A program made the translations under genes and the position numbers. This document shows, one piece after another, positions 52,118 through 61,139 of a stretch of 64,000 nt of DNA. Every line of letters begins with the position of its first letter. The first letter of the stretch is position 1. The DNA lies in contig JACTMI010000008.1 in assembly GCA_014584695.1 (NCBI GenBank), positions 79,333-143,332 of the forward strand, given 5' to 3'. A model generated the notes under the pieces. The model saw only the letters and a list, made by a program, of their open reading frames with translations. It did no database searches and was not told where the DNA came from. The DNA comes from Acidobacteriota bacterium (GTDB lineage Bacteria > Acidobacteriota > Thermoanaerobaculia > Multivoradales > JAGPDF01).

Positions 52118-53925
52118 CGGGTTTCGACTTCCTGGACGGCGAGCCGGCGGGTCGCGCGCGACCAGAGGGCTCGAATGAGGAGCGCAGCCACGGCCGCGAC
52201 CGCCGCGAGCGCCAGCGCGCGCAGCGGCCGGCCGTAGAGCGCCGCGCCGGTGGCGAAGAGCGCCGCGTAGACCGCCGCCGCGCCGAGCGCCGCGCAGGCG
52301 ATGCCCGCCGGCAGCTCGCCCAGACCCGCCGGCAGCGGCTCGCCCGCCGCGGCGGCCCGCTGGCGCACCCGCGTCCACCCGGGCCCGCCGGGACGGGTCG
52401 CGCGGACGAAGCGGCGGAGCGTGGCCTCGTCGGTCGCCGGGCCGAGCAACGCGGCGGTCACCCAGGCCACCGTCGTGATCGCCACCCCGGTCACCAGCTG
52501 CCGCCACTCGGGCAGCGGCGCGAAGCCGAGCGCCCCGTGGACGAACTGGAAGTAGACCGCGACCAGGAACGAGACCCCCATCGCGACCACTTCGGAGACC
52601 GCGTTGACCCGCCACCAGAACCAGCGCAGCAGGAACAGGGCGCCCGTTCCGGCGCCGATCTGGAGCAGGATCTGGAAGGCCTGGAGCGCGTTCGACAGCA
52701 GCAGGGAGACGCCGCCCGCGGCGGCCATCAACCCCAGGGTCGCCCAGCGGCCGAAACGGACCAGCTCGCGCTCGGTCGCCGCCGGCGCGACGAAACGGCG
52801 GTAGAAGTCGTGGACGAGGTAGGAGGCGCCCCAGTTGAGATGGGTCGAGATGGTCGACATGTACGCCGCCGCGAGCGAGGCGACGACGATCCCCAGCAGC
52901 CCGGCCGGCAGGAACGTGAGCATCGCCGGGTAGGCGAGGTCATCGCGCAGGACCCGCGGATCGACCCCCGGGAAGGCGGCGCGCAGCGCGTCGAGATCGG
53001 GGAAGACGACCAGCGAAGCGAGCGCCACCAGGATCCAGGGCCAGGGCCGCAGCGCGTAGTGGGCGACGTTGAACAGCAGCGTCGCGCCCTGCGCGTGCGC
53101 CTCGCTCTTCGCCGCCAGCATCCGCTGCGCCACGTAGCCGCCGCCGCCCGGCTCGGAGCCGGGGTACCAGACGCTCCACCACTGCACCGCGAGCGGCACC
53201 AGGAGGAGGCTGACGAACAGCGCCGGGTCGGAGGCGTCGGGCAAGAAGTCGAGCCGCGCGGCGACCGCGGGGTGCGCGAGCAGCCCGTCGAGCCCGCCGA
53301 CCTCCGGCCGCCGCAACGCCCACACCGCGGCCGCCACCGAACCCGCCATGGCGACCGTGAACTGCAGGAAGTCGGTGATCAGCACGCCCGTCAGGCCGCC
53401 CAGCATCGCGTAGACAACGGTCACCGCGCCCGCGATCACCACCGTCTGGACCGGCGTCAGGCCGAGCAGCACGCCGCCGATCTTGATCGCGGCGAGCGTC
53501 ACCGAGGCCATGATCATGATGTTGAAAAAGGCCCCCAGATAGATCGCCCGGAACCCCCTCAGGAAGCGCGCCAGCCGGCCCGAGTAGCGCAGCTCGTAGA
53601 AGCCGACGTCGGTCTCGACCCCGGAGCGCCGCCAGAGACGGGCGTAGACGAAGGTCGTGGTCATGCCGGTGAGCAAGAAGGCCCACCAGATCCAGTTGCC
53701 GGCGACGCCGCGGGTGCGCACGATGTCGGTGACCAGGTTCGGCGTGTCGGTCGAAAACGTCGTCGCGACCATCGACACGCCGAGCAGCCACCAGGGCATC
53801 CGCCGCCCCGACAGGAAGAACTCCCCGGCGGAAGAGCCCGCCCGCCGCGTCACCGCCAGCCCCACCGCCAGCGACAGCGCCAGAAACCCGACCACGAACA
53901 CCCAGTCGATCGTCTGCAGCCTCAC
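52114..53925 (-). CDS. Sodium:solute symporter (SSS family) of the murein operon
   Basis: A 603-residue polytopic carrier with about fourteen helices. SSS hallmarks: EFFLSGRRMPWWLLGVSMVA, TFSTDTPNLVTDIVRTRGVA, a central YMSTISTHLNWGASYLVHDF and the C-terminal extra helices. The GTG at 53925 follows an excellent AGGAGGTG ribosome site and a TAGACT box (53960-53955). Position as first gene of an operon with a wall peptidase and the triple murein hydrolase suggests uptake of a released sugar, amino acid or peptide, perhaps MurNAc or anhydro-free GlcNAc. Substrate is inference. Confidence 0.92.
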   Translation of the reverse strand: MRLQTIDWVFVVGFLALSLAVGLAVTRRAGSSAGEFFLSGRRMPWWLLGVSMVATTFSTDTPNLVTDIVRTRGVAGNWIWWAFLLTGMTTTFVYARLWRRSGVETDVGFYELRYSGRLARFLRGFRAIYLGAFFNIMIMASVTLAAIKIGGVLLGLTPVQTVVIAGAVTVVYAMLGGLTGVLITDFLQFTVAMAGSVAAAVWALRRPEVGGLDGLLAHPAVAARLDFLPDASDPALFVSLLLVPLAVQWWSVWYPGSEPGGGGYVAQRMLAAKSEAHAQGATLLFNVAHYALRPWPWILVALASLVVFPDLDALRAAFPGVDPRVLRDDLAYPAMLTFLPAGLLGIVVASLAAAYMSTISTHLNWGASYLVHDFYRRFVAPAATERELVRFGRWATLGLMAAAGGVSLLLSNALQAFQILLQIGAGTGALFLLRWFWWRVNAVSEVVAMGVSFLVAVYFQFVHGALGFAPLPEWRQLVTGVAITTVAWVTAALLGPATDEATLRRFVRATRPGGPGWTRVRQRAAAAGEPLPAGLGELPAGIACAALGAAAVYAALFATGAALYGRPLRALALAAVAAVAALLIRALWSRATRRLAVQEVETR

Positions 53926-53960
53926 CCGCGGGCACCTCCTGGAGCGTCGGCGCGAGTCTA
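53926..53960 (-). promoter_or_regulatory. Promoter and ribosome site of the murein operon
   Basis: On the minus strand TAGACT (53960-53955) precedes AGGAGGTG, which is about 7 bases before the GTG. The TACGCT box of the divergent D-aminoacylase gene lies at 53999-54004, so the two promoters are about 40 bases apart. Confidence 0.5.
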
Positions 53961-53998
53961 CAGGCAGCAGCGCGGCCGGCTGGCTGCCGACGCTGCGA

Positions 53999-54035
53999 TA
54001 CGCTCACGATTCGAGGTCGGAGGGGTCTGGACGCG
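53999..54035 (+). promoter_or_regulatory. Promoter and ribosome site of the D-aminoacylase-like gene
   Basis: TACGCT (53999-54004) could be the -10 box; GGAGGGG (54019-54025) is 10 bases before the ATG at 54036. Confidence 0.45.
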
Positions 54036-55724
54036 ATGAGAATCTGGGGACTCGTAGGGGCCGCGGGCGCCCTGGCCGGGCTCGCGATCGGCTGCGCGAG
54101 CGGACCGCGCGGGGAGACTACGGCACGGGAGGTCGAGGTGGCCGTTCACGACGTGCTGCTGCGGGGCGGGACGATCTACGACGGCGGTGGCGGGGCGGCG
54201 TTCGTCGCCGACGTCGCGATCGACGGCGACCGCATCGTGGCGATCGGCGAGCTCGCCGGCGCGCGCGGCAGGCTCGACCTCGACGTCTCCGGCCTGGCGG
54301 TGGCGCCCGGTTTCGTCAACATGCTGAGCTGGGCCGACGAGTCGCTGCTGGTCGACGGCCGCTCGCTCTCGGACATCGTCCAGGGGGTGACGCTCGAGGT
54401 CTTCGGCGAGGGGACCTCGATGGGTCCGCTCTCGGAGCCGATGCGTGAACGGCTGCTCACCAACCAGAGCGAGCTGCGCTACGAGGTCCCCTGGACGACG
54501 CTCGCCGGCTACCTCGCGCACCTCGAGGCCAAGGGGGTGTCGACCAACGTCGCTTCCTTCGTCGGCGCGGCCACCGTGCGCATCCACGAGCTGGGTTACG
54601 AGGATCGCGCGCCGACTCCGGAGGAGCTCGATCGAATGCGCTCCCTGGTCGCCGCGGCGATGCGCGAGGGGGCGATGGGGGTCGGCTCCTCGCTCCCCTA
54701 CATCCCCGCCGCCTTCGCCTCGACCGACGAGCTGGTGGCACTCGCCGAAGTCGCCGCCGCCCACGGCGGCATGTACATCTCGCACATCCGCGACGAAGGC
54801 GGTCAATTACTCGAGTCGCTCGACGAGCACCTCGAGATCCTCCGCCGCTCCGGCGCGCGCGGCGAGGTCTACCACTTCAAGGCCTCCGGCAAGGCCAACT
54901 GGGGCAAGTTCGACGCCGCCATCGCCAAGCTCGAGGCCGCGCGCGCCCAAGGGCTCGCCGTCACCGCCGATGTCTATCCCTACCCGGCGAGCTCGACGGG
55001 CCTGACCTACGCGCTGCCGGCCTGGGTGCAAGAGGGCGGACTCGAGAAGATGCTCGAGCGGATCGCCGACCCGGAGATCCGCGCGCTGGTGCTGCCCGAG
55101 CTCAGCCTGATCCCGCCCGAGGACCTGCTGCTGATCGAGTTCCGCAATCCCGCGTTGCGCCGCTACGTCGGCTGGACGCTGGCCGCCGTCGCCGCCGAGC
55201 GCGGCACCTCGCCGGAACAGACGCTGTTCGACCTGCTGGTCGAAGACCGGAGTCGGATCGGCACCGTCCGTTTCACGATGAGCGAGGAGAACGTCCGCAA
55301 GGCGATCGCCCTCCCCTGGGTCTCGTTCTGCTCCGACGGCGAGTCGGTCGCGCCCGAGCCGCCGTTCACCCACTCGCAGCCCCACCCGCGCTCCTACGGC
55401 AGCTTCGCGCGCATCCTGGGCAAGTACGTGCGCGAGGAGGGGGTGCTGCCGCTCGCCGAGGCGATCCGCAAGCTCACGGGCTTGCCGGCCGAGAACCTCC
55501 GCCTCGACCGGCGCGGCCGCCTGCTCACCGGCTACTTCGCCGATGTCGTGGTCTTCGATCCCGCGACCGTGATCGACCGCGCGACCTTCGAGCGCCCGCA
55601 CCAGCTGGCGACCGGTGTTCAACATGTCCTCGTCAACGGAGTGCCGGTGATCAGCGACGGCGCGCACACCGGCGCCACCCCGGGGCGCTTCGTGCGCGGA
55701 CCGGGCGTGGAGGTGAAGCGATGA
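54036..55724 (+). CDS. D-aminoacylase (amidohydrolase) homologue lipoprotein lacking the HxH metal motif
   Basis: A 562-residue exported lipoprotein (lipobox LAIGC, Cys20). The fold is that of N-acyl-D-amino-acid deacylases, which release D-amino acids from N-acyl forms. The normal metal motif after PGF (H-x-H-x-D) reads L97-S-W99-A-D101, and the metal-bridging cysteine position is E126 (VFGEGTSMGP). Other ligand-type histidines remain: H250 in YISHIRDE and H280 in VYHFKASGKANW, and an aspartate in FCSDGES. So a one-metal or altered enzyme is likely. It is divergent from the murein operon and overlaps a serine hydrolase gene (ATGA), so it may act in the same process. Confidence 0.85.
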   Translation: MRIWGLVGAAGALAGLAIGCASGPRGETTAREVEVAVHDVLLRGGTIYDGGGGAAFVADVAIDGDRIVAIGELAGARGRLDLDVSGLAVAPGFVNMLSWADESLLVDGRSLSDIVQGVTLEVFGEGTSMGPLSEPMRERLLTNQSELRYEVPWTTLAGYLAHLEAKGVSTNVASFVGAATVRIHELGYEDRAPTPEELDRMRSLVAAAMREGAMGVGSSLPYIPAAFASTDELVALAEVAAAHGGMYISHIRDEGGQLLESLDEHLEILRRSGARGEVYHFKASGKANWGKFDAAIAKLEAARAQGLAVTADVYPYPASSTGLTYALPAWVQEGGLEKMLERIADPEIRALVLPELSLIPPEDLLLIEFRNPALRRYVGWTLAAVAAERGTSPEQTLFDLLVEDRSRIGTVRFTMSEENVRKAIALPWVSFCSDGESVAPEPPFTHSQPHPRSYGSFARILGKYVREEGVLPLAEAIRKLTGLPAENLRLDRRGRLLTGYFADVVVFDPATVIDRATFERPHQLATGVQHVLVNGVPVISDGAHTGATPGRFVRGPGVEVKR

Positions 55725-57214
55725 TCTGTTCGACGCGGAACGATCTCGGCGGCTCGGCGGTCGCGCTCGCGCTGGGAATCTCGATCGCGCTCGCCGCCAC
55801 GGGCCAGGGCCGCTCGGCCGAGCCCGGCCTGGCGCAGCACCCGAAGGTCGCCGACGCCATCCGGCTCTACGACCTCTGGGCCGGCGAGCAGCTCGCCTAC
55901 CACGGCGTCCCCGGCGTCGCCATCGGCATCGTCCACGGCGGCGAGCTGGTCTGGGCGCGCGGTTACGGCGTCGCCGACCTCGCGACCGGCGAGCCGGTGA
56001 CCCCCAGGACGCTCTTCCGCATCGGCTCGGTGACCAAGCTCTTCACCGCCACCGCGATCCTGCAGCTGCGCGACGCCGGCAAGCTCCGGCTCGACGACCC
56101 GGTGGCGCGCCACTTGCCCTGGTTCCAGATCGAGTCGCCGTTCCCGGATGCCCCGGCGATCACGATCGAGCACCTCCTGACCCACACCTCCGGCTTGCCG
56201 CGCGAGGGGGCCTTCCCGTACTGGACGACGCACGAGTTCCCGACGCCAGCAGCGCTGCGCGCCGCGCTCCCCACCCAGAGCGCGATCCACCCGCCGGGCG
56301 AGACGTACAAGTACTCGAACCTCGGCATGGCGCTGCTCGGCGAAGTCGTCACCGCGGTCGCCGGCGAGCCCTGGGCGGCTTACGTCCAGCGCCACATCCT
56401 GGCGCCGCTCGGGATGACCGCGAGCTCCGCCGCGCCGGACGCGGAGCTGATCGGCCGGCTCGCCCGCCAGCACCGCCGCAAGCAGCCGGACGGCGGCCGC
56501 GGCAGCCTCGACTACTACGAGACAGACGCCATCGCCCCGGCGGCCGCCGTGGTCTCGACGATCGAGGATCTCGCCCGCTTCGCCGCGCTCCACCTCTCCG
56601 CCGGCCCGGCGGGGCCACCGGCCGGGGGCGCGCAGATCGTCGCCGGTCCGACGCTCGCCGAGATGCACCGCGCGCGCTTCGTGCTGCCGAGCTGGACCAG
56701 CGGCCGCGGCCTCGGCTTCGCCGTCTCGCGGCGCGACGGCCGGACGCTGGTCGCGCACGGCGGCTGGATCGGCGGCCACCGCGCCGACCTGGTGCTCGAC
56801 CCCACCCGACGGCTCGCCGTGGTGACGCTCACCAACGCCGACGACGCCAGCCCCGCCCTCTTCGGCCGCAAGGCGCTCGACGTCGTGGGCGGCGCGATCG
56901 CCGTGGCGACCGCGCCGCCGCCCGCGCCGGCGCCAGGGCCCGACCCCTCCTGGCGGGCCTATCTCGGCCGCTACACCGACCCTTGGGATTGGGAGTCCGA
57001 GGTCCTGATCCTGGACGGAGCTCTCACGCTCTACGACCACGGCTATCCGCCCGACGACGACCCGGACAGCGCGATCATCCGCCTGACACCCACCGGCGCG
57101 CCCCATACGTTCAAGATGTCCGACGGCGAGACGGTCCGCTTCGAGCTCGACGAGCGCGGCGAAGTCGTCCGGCTCTGGCGCCGCTACGAGTACCTGACGC
57201 CGATTCGGCCCTGA
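55721..57214 (+). CDS. Secreted class C beta-lactamase-fold serine hydrolase
   Basis: A 497-residue exported hydrolase with a signal peptide (about 1-33, ending RSAEPG). Penicillin-binding motifs: SxxK in FRIGSVTKLFTATAI, YxN in YKYSNLGMALLGEVV, and HGG (VAHGGWIGG) in place of KTG, as in AmpC-related esterases and D,D-peptidases. A C-terminal beta extension (about 410-497, LGRYTDPWDWESEVLILDG) resembles the small lipocalin-like domain found in such enzymes. The ATG overlaps the stop of the D-aminoacylase-like gene, so both are in one operon. Possible roles: D-amino-acid amidase or muropeptide hydrolase; not resistance-specific. Confidence 0.9.
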   Translation: MICSTRNDLGGSAVALALGISIALAATGQGRSAEPGLAQHPKVADAIRLYDLWAGEQLAYHGVPGVAIGIVHGGELVWARGYGVADLATGEPVTPRTLFRIGSVTKLFTATAILQLRDAGKLRLDDPVARHLPWFQIESPFPDAPAITIEHLLTHTSGLPREGAFPYWTTHEFPTPAALRAALPTQSAIHPPGETYKYSNLGMALLGEVVTAVAGEPWAAYVQRHILAPLGMTASSAAPDAELIGRLARQHRRKQPDGGRGSLDYYETDAIAPAAAVVSTIEDLARFAALHLSAGPAGPPAGGAQIVAGPTLAEMHRARFVLPSWTSGRGLGFAVSRRDGRTLVAHGGWIGGHRADLVLDPTRRLAVVTLTNADDASPALFGRKALDVVGGAIAVATAPPPAPAPGPDPSWRAYLGRYTDPWDWESEVLILDGALTLYDHGYPPDDDPDSAIIRLTPTGAPHTFKMSDGETVRFELDERGEVVRLWRRYEYLTPIRP

Positions 57215-57342
57215 GCGGCCGGTCGACGGGGGCTCGCGCCTCCGGAGCCGGCGCCCCGGGGGTCTCGAGCGGCGCCCGAGTCCCGCTCGTGCGCCGCTCG
57301 TCCCGCTGGTCGTCCCGCCGGGCCGGGAGAGTGGGGGTCGAC

Positions 57343-57354
57343 TACACTGACCCC
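57343..57354 (+). promoter_or_regulatory. Leaderless-type -10 box before the histidine kinase gene
   Basis: TACACT at 57343-57348, exactly six bases, then ATG at 57355. No ribosome site. Confidence 0.55.
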
Positions 57355-58458
57355 ATGGTCGACTCCGAGGCCGGCCCGGGAGCCTTCTGGCGGGGGGTGG
57401 CGTCCGTCTTCGTCGTCTGCACGGCGCTCGGCGTCCTGATGGGGCTGCACTTCGCCTTCGACGCCACCGCCCACGGCCGGCCGGCGCCGGTGGCCAGGCG
57501 CCTGATCGAGGAGACCACCGGGTTCTGGGCGGCCGGGCTCCTCTTCTTTCCGCTGCGTTGGGTGGCTCTCCGTTGGCGCTTGGACCGCCCCGGTTGGGCG
57601 CGTTCGCTCCCGGCCCACCTCCTGGCGCTGCCGGCGATCGCCTCGACGCACACCTTGCTGATGTGGGGCTCCCGATCGTTGGCCTACCCGGCCCTCGGCC
57701 TCGGCCGCTACGACTACGGCAGCGTGCCCTGGCGCTTCTTGATGGAGCTGCCGACTCAAGCGCTCGGGTACGCGGTCACGACGGGCGGCGTCTACCTCTT
57801 CGCGCGGGCGCGCGAGGCAAGGGAGCGCGAGCTGCGCGCCGCGCAGCTCGCCGCGGGTCTCAAGCAGGCGCGCCTGGAGAACCTCGAGCTGCGATTGCGA
57901 CCGCACTTCCTCTTCAATGCGCTCAACACGATCGCGGCCACGATGTACGACGACCCTCACGCGGCGGACGAACAGATCGGCCGCCTCTCCGAACTGCTCC
58001 GGGCCTCGCTGCGTCCGGGCGGCGAACACGAGGTACCGCTCGGCGACGAGCTGGAGATTCTGGAGCACTACCTGGCGCTCGTGCGCGCCCGCTTCTCCGA
58101 CGACCTCGCGATCACCGTCGATGCCTCCACCGAAGCGCGTGGCGTCAAGGTCCCTCAACTCCTGCTGCAGCCTCTGGTCGAGAACGCCGTCCGACACGGC
58201 CGGGCTTCGCGCGACGGACGAGGCGCCATCTCGATCCGGGCGCGCCTCGACGACGGCATCCTGGAACTGGTGGTGGCCGACGACGGTCCGGGCCTCGGCG
58301 AGGAGCTCGCCCCGGGGCTGGGGCTGAGTCTCACGGCCGAGCGGCTCGAGCTGCTCTACGGCGCTCGGGCGGAGCTCCGCGCCGGCCGGCGGGACGGCGG
58401 TTTCGAGGTGGTGATCCGGCTTCCGGCCCGCAGGGAAAGCGAGCTCGCAGAGGAATGA
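57355..58458 (+). CDS. LytS/YehU-type sensor histidine kinase
   Basis: A 367-residue inner-membrane kinase. Three to four hydrophobic helices (about 12-36, 56-74, 85-108, 130-150) have no large extracellular domain, so it probably senses a membrane-linked or small-molecule signal. A coiled linker leads to the phosphoacceptor H184 in LRPHFLFNALNTIAA and an HATPase domain (LLLQPLVENAVRHG, VADDGPGLGEE, GLGLSLTAERL). It overlaps the response regulator gene by 4 bases. LytS-LytR pairs often control wall hydrolysis or nutrient use; its upstream neighbours are wall-related, but no target is shown. Confidence 0.92.
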   Translation: MVDSEAGPGAFWRGVASVFVVCTALGVLMGLHFAFDATAHGRPAPVARRLIEETTGFWAAGLLFFPLRWVALRWRLDRPGWARSLPAHLLALPAIASTHTLLMWGSRSLAYPALGLGRYDYGSVPWRFLMELPTQALGYAVTTGGVYLFARAREARERELRAAQLAAGLKQARLENLELRLRPHFLFNALNTIAATMYDDPHAADEQIGRLSELLRASLRPGGEHEVPLGDELEILEHYLALVRARFSDDLAITVDASTEARGVKVPQLLLQPLVENAVRHGRASRDGRGAISIRARLDDGILELVVADDGPGLGEELAPGLGLSLTAERLELLYGARAELRAGRRDGGFEVVIRLPARRESELAEE

Positions 58459-59219
58459 GCGGTCCCCGCGTCCTGATCGTCGACGACGAAGCACCCGCGC
58501 GGCGTCGATTGCGACAGCTGCTCGCCGGCGAGACCGAGTGGCAGGTCGTGGCCGAGGCGAACGACGTCGCTTCGGCCGTCGCCGAGATCGAGCAGTCGCG
58601 ACCGGATGTGGTCTTCCTCGACATCCGGATCCCCGGCGGGGACGGCTTCGAGGTGGTGAGGAGAGTCGGCGTCGCGAGAATGCCACTCGTGGTCTTCGTC
58701 ACCGCATTCGACGATCGCTCGCTCGAGGCGTTCGAGGTCGGCGCGCGCGACTACCTCGTCAAGCCGGTCACGCCGGCCCGGCTTCGAACAGCAGTCGAGC
58801 GGTTGCGACGCCGCCTCGAGGTCCCCGACTCCCCGGCGCTCGCCGCCGAGCTCGAGGCGATCCTGCGGCGACTCGCGAAGCCTGAGTACCTCGAGCGCGT
58901 CACGGTCTGGAACGGGGACCGCGGGACGTTGCTCGCGGTCCTGAAGATCGACTACTTCGAGGCGGCTCGTTCTCATGTCTGGGTCCACGTCGGAGGCAGC
59001 CGGTACCTCCTCCGGCACGGCCTGGGCGAGCTCGCGGAGCGACTCGATCCGGCGCGCTTCCAACGCATCCATCGATCCCATATCGTCCGCCTCGACGCGA
59101 TCCGCGAGCTGCGATCGTGGTTCCACGGTGATCTGAAGGTCGTCCTGGCGGACGGCACCGAGCTCATGTGGAGCCGGCGGTTCCGGACTCGCGAGCCCGC
59201 TGCGCGCCTTCTCGAATGA
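58455..59219 (+). CDS. LytR/AlgR-type response regulator (receiver + LytTR domain)
   Basis: A 254-residue transcription factor paired with the kinase above. The receiver domain has the acidic pocket D10-D11, phosphoacceptor D56 (VVFLDIRIP), a conserved threonine (VTAF) and K103 (YLVKPV). The DNA-binding LytTR domain is about 150-254 (ERVTVWNGDRGTLLAVLKID, FQRIHRSHIVRLDAIRELR). LytTR factors bind direct repeats upstream of targets; none was identified here. The ATG overlaps the kinase stop. Confidence 0.93.
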   Translation: MSGPRVLIVDDEAPARRRLRQLLAGETEWQVVAEANDVASAVAEIEQSRPDVVFLDIRIPGGDGFEVVRRVGVARMPLVVFVTAFDDRSLEAFEVGARDYLVKPVTPARLRTAVERLRRRLEVPDSPALAAELEAILRRLAKPEYLERVTVWNGDRGTLLAVLKIDYFEAARSHVWVHVGGSRYLLRHGLGELAERLDPARFQRIHRSHIVRLDAIRELRSWFHGDLKVVLADGTELMWSRRFRTREPAARLLE

Positions 59220-59243
59220 GCCGCGGGCCGATCGGGCACACCG

Positions 59244-60836
59244 TCAGCTGAACTCCTTGACCTGCGGCCAGAGATCGTCGAGAGCGCCCCGGAGCCCGCG
59301 GCAGAGCCAGATCGGGACGACCGAGCGCGGCAGAGCCCAGGGATGGTAGACGTAGCCGCGCAGCGCGACCTCCTCGTAGGCCGCTTCGAGACCCTCCGGT
59401 TGGCCGCCGACGACGATCACGACCTCGCCCGTGTGGCCACGCGGTCCCCAGTGGAAGTACGCCAGATGGCCACTGATCGCCTTCTTGAGGCCTAGCTCGG
59501 GGCCGAATCGGTCGATGGCCCCGGCGCGGCCGTAGTCCCCGGCGAAGATCGCGGCCACAACCTGCTCCTGCGGCGTCAGCGACTCGAAAACGGCGGCCAC
59601 GGCCTCGGCGGTCTCGCGCCAGCCGAAACGGTCGGCATGGAGGTGGGGCAGGGCACCGAGGCCGACGTTCTCGAGACGCGGGGCCGAGATTCCGAGCGCG
59701 TTCGAGTAGCGGACATGGGTCGCGGGCGGCAGACAGGGAAAGGCGAGCGGGGCGAGCACGGCGCCCGTGACCGCGACGAAGGTCAGGACGGCGGTCGACC
59801 GCGCCCGGCTCTCGCCCAGGCGCAACCGCCGCTCGATCGCGACGCTGCCCGCGGCGAGCAGGGGTGTCCAGACAGGATTCGTGTAGTAGATCCGGGCGTC
59901 GACCAGGATGAGGAGCGAGATCGCGATCAGGAACGACCAGGCCAGGAAACGGAAGTGGACGGCGCCCGGCCGCGCCCAGAGCCAGACGAGCCCGGTCGCG
60001 CTGATGAGAGCTCCCGCTGGGCCCACGACCGCGACCTGTTGCGCCAGAAAGGCGAGCGCTCCCAGATCGACGTCGCGCTGGTTCTCCGCGATGTTGGCGA
60101 GCACCTCGAGATGGGGAAACCCGTGCGCGGCCATCCAGATCAGATTCGGAAGAAAGAGCAGCGCCGCGATGCCGCCGGCGGCCCAGAACGCCGGCTCACG
60201 AAACCAGCGGCGCTCGGGTGTCAGAGCCAGGCCGACGAGAGCGGCCAGGCCGAAGAGGATCCCGGTGTGCTTCGTCAGCAGCGCGAGCCCGGCCAGTAGC
60301 CCGAACAGCAGCCAGTGACCGCGCGCACCACCGTTCGCGAGACGGGCGAGCGTCCACGCCGCGGCCGCCCAGAGCAGGGGCTCGTAGCCGTTCATCGAGT
60401 TGTAGCTGGTCGCCGCGAGGTAGACGGGAGCCGTCAGCGCCGCGAGAGCCGCGAGCGCCTGGGCGTGGCGGCCTCCTCCGAGCTCACGGGCGAGCAACCC
60501 TGCGAGCAGGACCAGACCTCCACCGGTGAACACGACGAAGATCCGGGTGGCGAGCAGTCCGTTTCCGAACAGGGACACCTGCAGCGCCGTCAACGCCGGC
60601 ATCAGCGGGGCCAGGTCGACATAGCCCCAATCCAGATGTTCGGCGGCGGCGAGGAAGTAGAGCTCGTCGACGAAATAGGAATAGTCGAGCCCCACGGTCG
60701 TGACGACGTGGACTACGACTTTGACCAGCGCGACGAACAGAACCGCACCGAGCCCTGCGGCCCAGGCCCAGGACGAGCGGGGCACTTCGTCGAGTCCAGC
60801 GTGTGGTGAGTCGACCAGCTCAGCGTGAGAGCTCAT
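59244..60836 (-). CDS. GT39-type (ArnT/PMT-like) membrane glycosyltransferase
   Basis: A 530-residue protein with about ten to eleven helices. Its first extracytoplasmic loop has the acidic catalytic motif of GT-C enzymes in YFVDELYFLAAAEHLDWGYV, and PLMPALTALQVSLFGN follows. Such enzymes transfer a sugar from a polyprenyl phosphate to lipid A, protein or other acceptors outside the cytoplasmic membrane. The C-terminal third (about 400-530, PQEQVVAAIFAGDYGRAGAI, HWGPRGHTGEVVIVVGG) is a soluble periplasmic domain common in these homologues. GAGGAG precedes the ATG by 8 bases. Acceptor unknown. It is convergent with the response regulator gene. Confidence 0.88.
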   Translation of the reverse strand: MSSHAELVDSPHAGLDEVPRSSWAWAAGLGAVLFVALVKVVVHVVTTVGLDYSYFVDELYFLAAAEHLDWGYVDLAPLMPALTALQVSLFGNGLLATRIFVVFTGGGLVLLAGLLARELGGGRHAQALAALAALTAPVYLAATSYNSMNGYEPLLWAAAAWTLARLANGGARGHWLLFGLLAGLALLTKHTGILFGLAALVGLALTPERRWFREPAFWAAGGIAALLFLPNLIWMAAHGFPHLEVLANIAENQRDVDLGALAFLAQQVAVVGPAGALISATGLVWLWARPGAVHFRFLAWSFLIAISLLILVDARIYYTNPVWTPLLAAGSVAIERRLRLGESRARSTAVLTFVAVTGAVLAPLAFPCLPPATHVRYSNALGISAPRLENVGLGALPHLHADRFGWRETAEAVAAVFESLTPQEQVVAAIFAGDYGRAGAIDRFGPELGLKKAISGHLAYFHWGPRGHTGEVVIVVGGQPEGLEAAYEEVALRGYVYHPWALPRSVVPIWLCRGLRGALDDLWPQVKEFS

Positions 60837-61073
60837 GAAAATCTCCTCGGTCCGGAGTCTCGGGGATCGACGCGCGCGCTGGCGAGGCCCGTCCGATGAC
60901 CGGGACCGAGACGAGCCGAGCGGGAACCTCCGGTCAACGAGCCCCGTCCCGCCCGCCATGCGATGGCGAATCGAGGGGTCTTCGGCCCTCCGCCTCGCCA
61001 GCTCGAGCAAGTCCCGACCATCGAAGTGGAGTCCCGTTGGTGGGACCCGAGGCCCATTCGTCCACCAGCCCTA

Positions 61074-61089
61074 CGGCGCGATCGCGCCG
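61074..61089. promoter_or_regulatory. Perfect 16-bp palindrome, possible operator
   Basis: CGGCGCGATCGCGCCG is identical on both strands. It lies 51 bases before the esterase start and 238 bases before the divergent glycosyltransferase start, in the right place for a dimeric regulator. Short palindromes of this kind also arise by chance in GC-rich DNA. Confidence 0.35.
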
Positions 61090-61111
61090 ATCGGAGATCG
61101 TCGATTCGCAT

Positions 61112-61135
61112 GGAGCCGCCACGGCTCCGGGAGGT
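61112..61135 (+). promoter_or_regulatory. Hairpin next to the esterase ribosome binding site
   Basis: GGAGCCG (61112-61118) and CGGCTCC (61122-61128) form a 7-bp stem with a 3-base loop, directly followed by the ribosome site GGGAGGT (61129-61135), four bases before the ATG. It could influence translation. Confidence 0.35.
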
Positions 61136-61139
61136 CGGA

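Larger units (their letters stand above)
60837..61139. other. Divergent intergenic region with palindrome and hairpin
   Basis: About 300 bases between the glycosyltransferase and the esterase gene. It holds a perfect 16-bp palindrome at 61074-61089, a 7-bp hairpin at 61112-61128 and the esterase ribosome site. I see no gene in it; an open frame crosses it but lacks coding character. Confidence 0.5.
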
